A program made the position numbers and the translations under genes. Positions 61,193 to 64,000 of a stretch of 64,000 nt of DNA are shown piece by piece. The notes under the pieces were generated by a model that had not been told where the DNA came from, made no database searches, and was given only the letters and a program-made list of their open reading frames with translations. Position 1 is the first letter of the stretch. Every line of letters begins with the position of its first letter. Source of the stretch: DATARH01 sp036489765 (GTDB lineage Bacteria > Pseudomonadota > Alphaproteobacteria > ATCC43930 > CGMCC-115725); contig DASXFE010000149.1 in the NCBI GenBank assembly GCA_036489765.1, positions 19,786 to 83,785 of the forward strand, given 5' to 3'.

Positions 61193-61518
61193 GGGGCACC
61201 GGGGCGCGGTCGTGCGCTGCCGGCGACAATACTGCAAATGGTTCGCAACAACAGCAGAAAGCGATCCGCGACAAGAATACTCGCGGCTTAACTGCGACAG
61301 TCTGGCGCGATTCTCGCTGTATGGTAGAAAAGGGTCAGCCCGTTATTGGCCGCGTCCAAAAATGAGGGACGATCAGTCACCCTGCCGGGCCGGTTCCGGC
61401 ACGGTCGGCGCGTTGCTCGTGTGCGTTTCATGACCCGGTCAGCAATCTCCGCGCGGCCCCGGCCGAGGCCTATGTCCCGTCGGACAAGACCACGGCCGAG
61501 GTGCGGTGAGGGGACGGC
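61193..61518. other. Non-coding region upstream of the TonB operon
   Basis: About 325 bp between the operon's first gene and the HIBADH-type gene. A Fur-like near-palindrome lies at 61233-61247. No convincing gene or terminator is visible; the rest contains short GC-rich stretches only. Confidence 0.6.
61233..61247. promoter_or_regulatory. Fur/Mur-type operator candidate
   Basis: TGCAAATGGTTCGCA is an imperfect palindrome of the TGCxAA-xxx-TTxGCA type, located 40 bp upstream of the first gene of the exb/ton operon. Iron-responsive repression of such operons is usual. It resembles alphaproteobacterial Fur/Mur sites, but the resemblance is by eye. Confidence 0.4.
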
Positions 61519-62451
61519 CTATTTTTCCCCGCGGTCGAGGCTCTCTTTGATCGCGGTCCGGTCGACCTTGATCGTCACGCCGGCGCGTTCCTTCTGGAGT
61601 TCCATCGCGACGCGGGAGTCGCGGCCGTCCCAGCCGCGATTGAGCGCCGAGGTCAGCTCCATCAGCGCCAGATTGGCCATCGGCATCGGCACCTTCATCT
61701 CGCGGGCGAGCTCGGTCGCGAGGGTCACGTCCTTGTGGGCGAGGCGGAGCGCGAAATCGGGCGGGTCGTAATAGTCGGGGAGGAAATGGTCGCCCAGCGA
61801 GTCGAAGGTGCGGCGGCGTCCGCCGGCGCCCTGGCGCACCGCCTCCCACAGGGCAAGCGGTTCGACCCCGGCCTTGACCCCCATCGTGAAGACCTCGGCA
61901 AGGCAGGTCTGGATCGCATAGCCGGCGCAGTTGTGCACGAGCTTGGCCACTGAGCCGGCGCCGATCGGGCCGATATAGCGGGCGGCATCGCCGATCGCGT
62001 CGAGCACCTTTTTGTGCCGGTTGAAGATCTGCTCGTCGCCGCCGATCCACAGCGCGAGCCGCCCCGACGCTGCGCCCTTCGGGCCGCCGCTGACGGGGGC
62101 ATCGAGCATGTAGACATTCTTTTCGGCGAACCTGGCGTTGATCTCGCGCACGAGGGTCGGCGAGTTGGTCGATAGGTCGAAATAGGCGCTGTCCGGCTTC
62201 ATGCCGGCGAGGAGCCCATTGTCGCCGAGCGCGACGGCCCTGACTTCCGGCGGGCCGGGCAATGAGGTGAAGATCACCTCGCACTGCTCGGCGAGCGCTT
62301 TGGGGCTATCAGCCCAGGTGGCGCCGGCGGCGAGATGCCGCTCGGCGGCGGCACGGCGGATGTCGTGGACGACGACCTCGTAACCGCCCTTCTGCAAGTT
62401 CGCCGCCATGCTCGCACCCATCGTGCCGAGCCCGATGAAACCGACCTTCAT
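61519..62451 (-). CDS. 3-hydroxyisobutyrate-dehydrogenase-family oxidoreductase
   Basis: A 310-residue beta-hydroxyacid dehydrogenase. The Rossmann motif VGFIGLGTMGASMAANLQKGG starts at residue 3, the substrate-binding DAPVSGGPKGAASGRL near 118, and the catalytic Lys near GSVAKLVHNCAG at 165-175. It oxidises a 3-hydroxyacid (3-hydroxyisobutyrate, tartronate semialdehyde or similar). AAGGAGA gives a good ribosome site for the ATG at 62451. Alone in its orientation. Confidence 0.92.
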   Translation of the reverse strand: MKVGFIGLGTMGASMAANLQKGGYEVVVHDIRRAAAERHLAAGATWADSPKALAEQCEVIFTSLPGPPEVRAVALGDNGLLAGMKPDSAYFDLSTNSPTLVREINARFAEKNVYMLDAPVSGGPKGAASGRLALWIGGDEQIFNRHKKVLDAIGDAARYIGPIGAGSVAKLVHNCAGYAIQTCLAEVFTMGVKAGVEPLALWEAVRQGAGGRRRTFDSLGDHFLPDYYDPPDFALRLAHKDVTLATELAREMKVPMPMANLALMELTSALNRGWDGRDSRVAMELQKERAGVTIKVDRTAIKESLDRGEK

Positions 62452-62571
62452 GAGTTTCTCCTTCAACCGAATTCTTCGCGACCACTCTCCCACGCCTGAC
62501 GTGGGGGTCAACCCGCAAGCGGAGCAAAATCAACAGGGGAGGGTTGCCTCTCTCCCGGCCGGGCCCGGCAC

Positions 62572-62607
62572 AAAAAAATCCCGGAAGAGGTTGCCCTCTT
62601 CCGGGAT
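62572..62607 (-). terminator. Intrinsic terminator of the collagen-like gene
   Basis: On the minus strand, ATCCCGGAAGAGG (complement of 62595-62607) pairs perfectly with CCTCTTCCGGGAT (complement of 62578-62590) around a 4-nt loop, followed by seven T. It lies 22 bp after the stop of the collagen-like gene. Confidence 0.93.
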
Positions 62608-62628
62608 GGGTCTGGTTAGTCGGTCGAC

Positions 62629-64000
62629 TTAGCTGAAGAAGCTGCTGTCGACGTGTCCGACGCCCTTGAGCAGGATCGTCGAGCCATCGCTTAACGTGAC
62701 GAGGGTGTCGACCCCGCCGTTCTCCGGCGTTGTCGTAGCCACCGTGTCGCCGGCCGCCAGGTGGATGCGGTCGCCAGCGGACTGGTCGAACCCGGTCACC
62801 GTGTCCTGGTACGTCCCGGTCCCGTTATCGGCGAAGGTATTATTGGTACCTCCCAGCGACACGTCGGTCTTGCCGAGGCCAGAGTTGACCGTGTCGTTGT
62901 TGCCGCTCGAGTAGACCGTGTCGTTGCCGGCACCGCCCGCCACCGAGTTGTTGTCGCCGCTGACGCCGATCACGTCGTTGCTGGCGCCACCGTTGACGAT
63001 GTCGTTGTTGCCGATCGCCCATAGCGTGTCCGAACCCGCTCCGGCACTTAGCGTGTCGTTGCTGCCGATGATGCCGAACAGGTTGTTGCTCGTCGTATCG
63101 GCGACCGAGACCGAGTCGCCGATCGACCACACCGTGTCGGTGCCGACCGAGCCGCCCGACAGATCGTTGTTGCTGCCGACCACCCCAATCAGGGCCGGGA
63201 AGCCGCTGTCGCCGCTGACGTCCAGGTTGTTCCCGCTGAACACCTGCGGGCTCGACGGCGTGTTGCCGACACCCGACACGGTGTCATGGTTGCCGACACC
63301 CCAGATCGTGTCGCCAGGACCCGTGCCGCCGCCGGTCGAGCCGCCGCCCGTCGGACCCGTGTGACCCGTTGGGCCGGTCGGACCCGTGGGACCGGTCGGG
63401 CCAGTGGCGCCCGTCGGACCAGTCGGGCCGGTGGGACCAGTCGGACCGGTGTGACCCGTCGGGCCGGTCGGACCCGTGGGACCGGTCGGGCCAGTGGCGC
63501 CGGTCGGGCCAGTGGCGCCCGTCGGACCGGTGGGACCAGTCGGACCGGTGGGACCAGTCGGGCCGGTCGGACCAGTGGCGCCCGTCGGACCGGTCGGACC
63601 GGTGGGACCGGTCGGGCCAGTGGGACCGGTCGGGCCAGTGGGACCCGTCGAGCCGGTGGAACCCGTCGGGCCGGTGGGACCAGTCGGACCGGTGGGACCA
63701 GTCGGACCCGTGGGACCAGTCGGACCCGTGGGACCAGTTGAGCCGGTGGGACCAGTTGAGCCGGTGGGACCAGTTGGGCCGGTAGGACCAGTCGGACCGG
63801 TGGGACCAGTTGGGCCGGTGGGACCGGTCGGGCCAGTGGCGCCCGTCGGACCAGTCGGGCCAGTGGGACCCGTCGAGCCGGTGGGACCCGTCGAGCCGGT
63901 GGGACCCGTCGGGCCGGTGGGACCAGTCGGACCGGTGGGACCAGTCGGACCCGTGGGACCAGTCGGACCCGTGGGACCAGTTGAGCCGGTGGGACCAGTT
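62629..64000 (-). CDS. Collagen-like GPT-repeat protein with RTX-like C-terminus (5' end outside window)
   Basis: The frame is open from the right edge to the stop at 62629. The first ~216 visible residues are unbroken G-X-Thr triplets, X mostly Pro with some Ala, Ser and His. A Gly/Thr linker (GGGSTGGGTGPG) leads to ~170 residues of degenerate nonapeptide-like Asp/Asn/Gly repeats (GGAGNDTVY type), as in RTX calcium-binding segments. The end (DGSTILLKGVGHVDSSFFS) resembles C-terminal type I secretion signals. A Ca-binding, type I-secreted surface filament or adhesin is the best interpretation. All-Thr Y positions recall the GPT stretch of BclA, where Thr is glycosylated. The N-terminus is unseen. 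Confidence 0.85.
   Translation of the reverse strand, partial: TGPTGSTGPTGPTGPTGPTGPTGPTGPTGPTGPTGSTGPTGSTGPTGPTGPTGATGPTGPTGPTGPTGPTGPTGPTGPTGSTGPTGSTGPTGPTGPTGPTGPTGPTGPTGPTGSTGSTGPTGPTGPTGPTGPTGPTGPTGATGPTGPTGPTGPTGPTGPTGATGPTGATGPTGPTGPTGPTGHTGPTGPTGPTGPTGATGPTGPTGPTGPTGHTGPTGGGSTGGGTGPGDTIWGVGNHDTVSGVGNTPSSPQVFSGNNLDVSGDSGFPALIGVVGSNNDLSGGSVGTDTVWSIGDSVSVADTTSNNLFGIIGSNDTLSAGAGSDTLWAIGNNDIVNGGASNDVIGVSGDNNSVAGGAGNDTVYSSGNNDTVNSGLGKTDVSLGGTNNTFADNGTGTYQDTVTGFDQSAGDRIHLAAGDTVATTTPENGGVDTLVTLSDGSTILLKGVGHVDSSFFS
63352..64000 (-). repeat. DNA array encoding about 72 Gly-X-Thr triplets
   Basis: The DNA is built from 9-bp units of the GGTCCCACC type (minus strand), combined into 18-bp and longer blocks. 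A roughly 90-bp block beginning near 63361 recurs near 63451, and related blocks recur further right. Two synonymous codons each for Gly, Pro and Thr vary, as expected of a repeat expanding by slippage and recombination. The array reaches the window edge. Confidence 0.93.

Noticed and set aside
63286..63785. Plus-strand Gly/Arg/Thr- and Trp/Asp-Arg-rich frames across the collagen array
   Set aside because: These are translations of the repeat in wrong frames. The minus-strand Gly-X-Thr frame continues into a recognisable C-terminal domain with a terminator.

Overview
The window is GC-rich (roughly two thirds G+C by eye) with dense, often overlapping genes and looks like chromosome from an alphaproteobacterium, probably of the Rhodospirillales type. 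The reasons are the families present (DUF2125, TIGR02302/DUF4175, DUF882, twin-helix HIG1-like protein, GluQ), the order argH-lptM-lysA-TIGR02302, the order ftsE-ftsX-ydcF-plsC, and the block chorismate mutase-hisC-tyrA. No rRNA, tRNA, CRISPR, phage or transposase was seen.

Layout. 1-8 kb: an MFS fragment cut by the window edge, recX, a PaiB-like regulator with a LysE exporter, glutathione peroxidase, an NTP/NDP-exchange-type transporter, a secreted NADP-binding protein, an FAD hydroxylase, a small Tyr/Trp/His-rich exported protein and a metallophosphoesterase. 8-11.2 kb: an aromatic amino acid operon preceded by a 17-codon leader peptide rich in Phe and Tyr. 11-18 kb: an ABM protein, a DUF2125 protein, a glutaredoxin-DinB fusion with an in-frame TGA exactly at the first redox cysteine, a ChaC-like enzyme, ethanolamine ammonia-lyase (eutBC) and an adenylate cyclase. 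18.3-20.2 kb: an AT-richer, probably acquired gene for a GH17-like glucanase with a C-terminal repeat domain. 20-31 kb (minus strand): B12-dependent ribonucleotide reductase, the ftsEX operon and a branched-chain amino acid ABC operon. 31-42.5 kb: cell-wall, lysine and arginine genes, then small conserved genes ending with a cobalamin adenosyltransferase. 43.7-46.3 kb: electron transfer flavoprotein with 3-hydroxybutyryl-CoA dehydrogenase. 46-58 kb: accessory metabolism (HNH nuclease, two broken genes, dioxygenase, NudC, solute-binding protein, luciferase-like oxidoreductase) crowded with palindromic repeats. 58.8-61.2 kb: a tonB-exbD-exbB operon with a Fur-like site upstream. 62.6-64 kb: the 3' part of a large gene for a collagen-like (Gly-Pro-Thr) protein ending in RTX-like repeats, with a strong terminator.

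Links between genes: two adenosylcobalamin-dependent enzymes (EutBC, NrdJ) and the PduO-type adenosyltransferase lie within 28 kb. Thiol chemistry recurs (glutathione peroxidase, glutaredoxin-DinB, ChaC, TlpA). The most unusual signals are the candidate selenocysteine codon at 12808, the aromatic leader peptide at 8074, the GPT-collagen/RTX protein at the right edge, and several families of palindromic intergenic repeats that supply the last codons of some genes and abut the starts of others.
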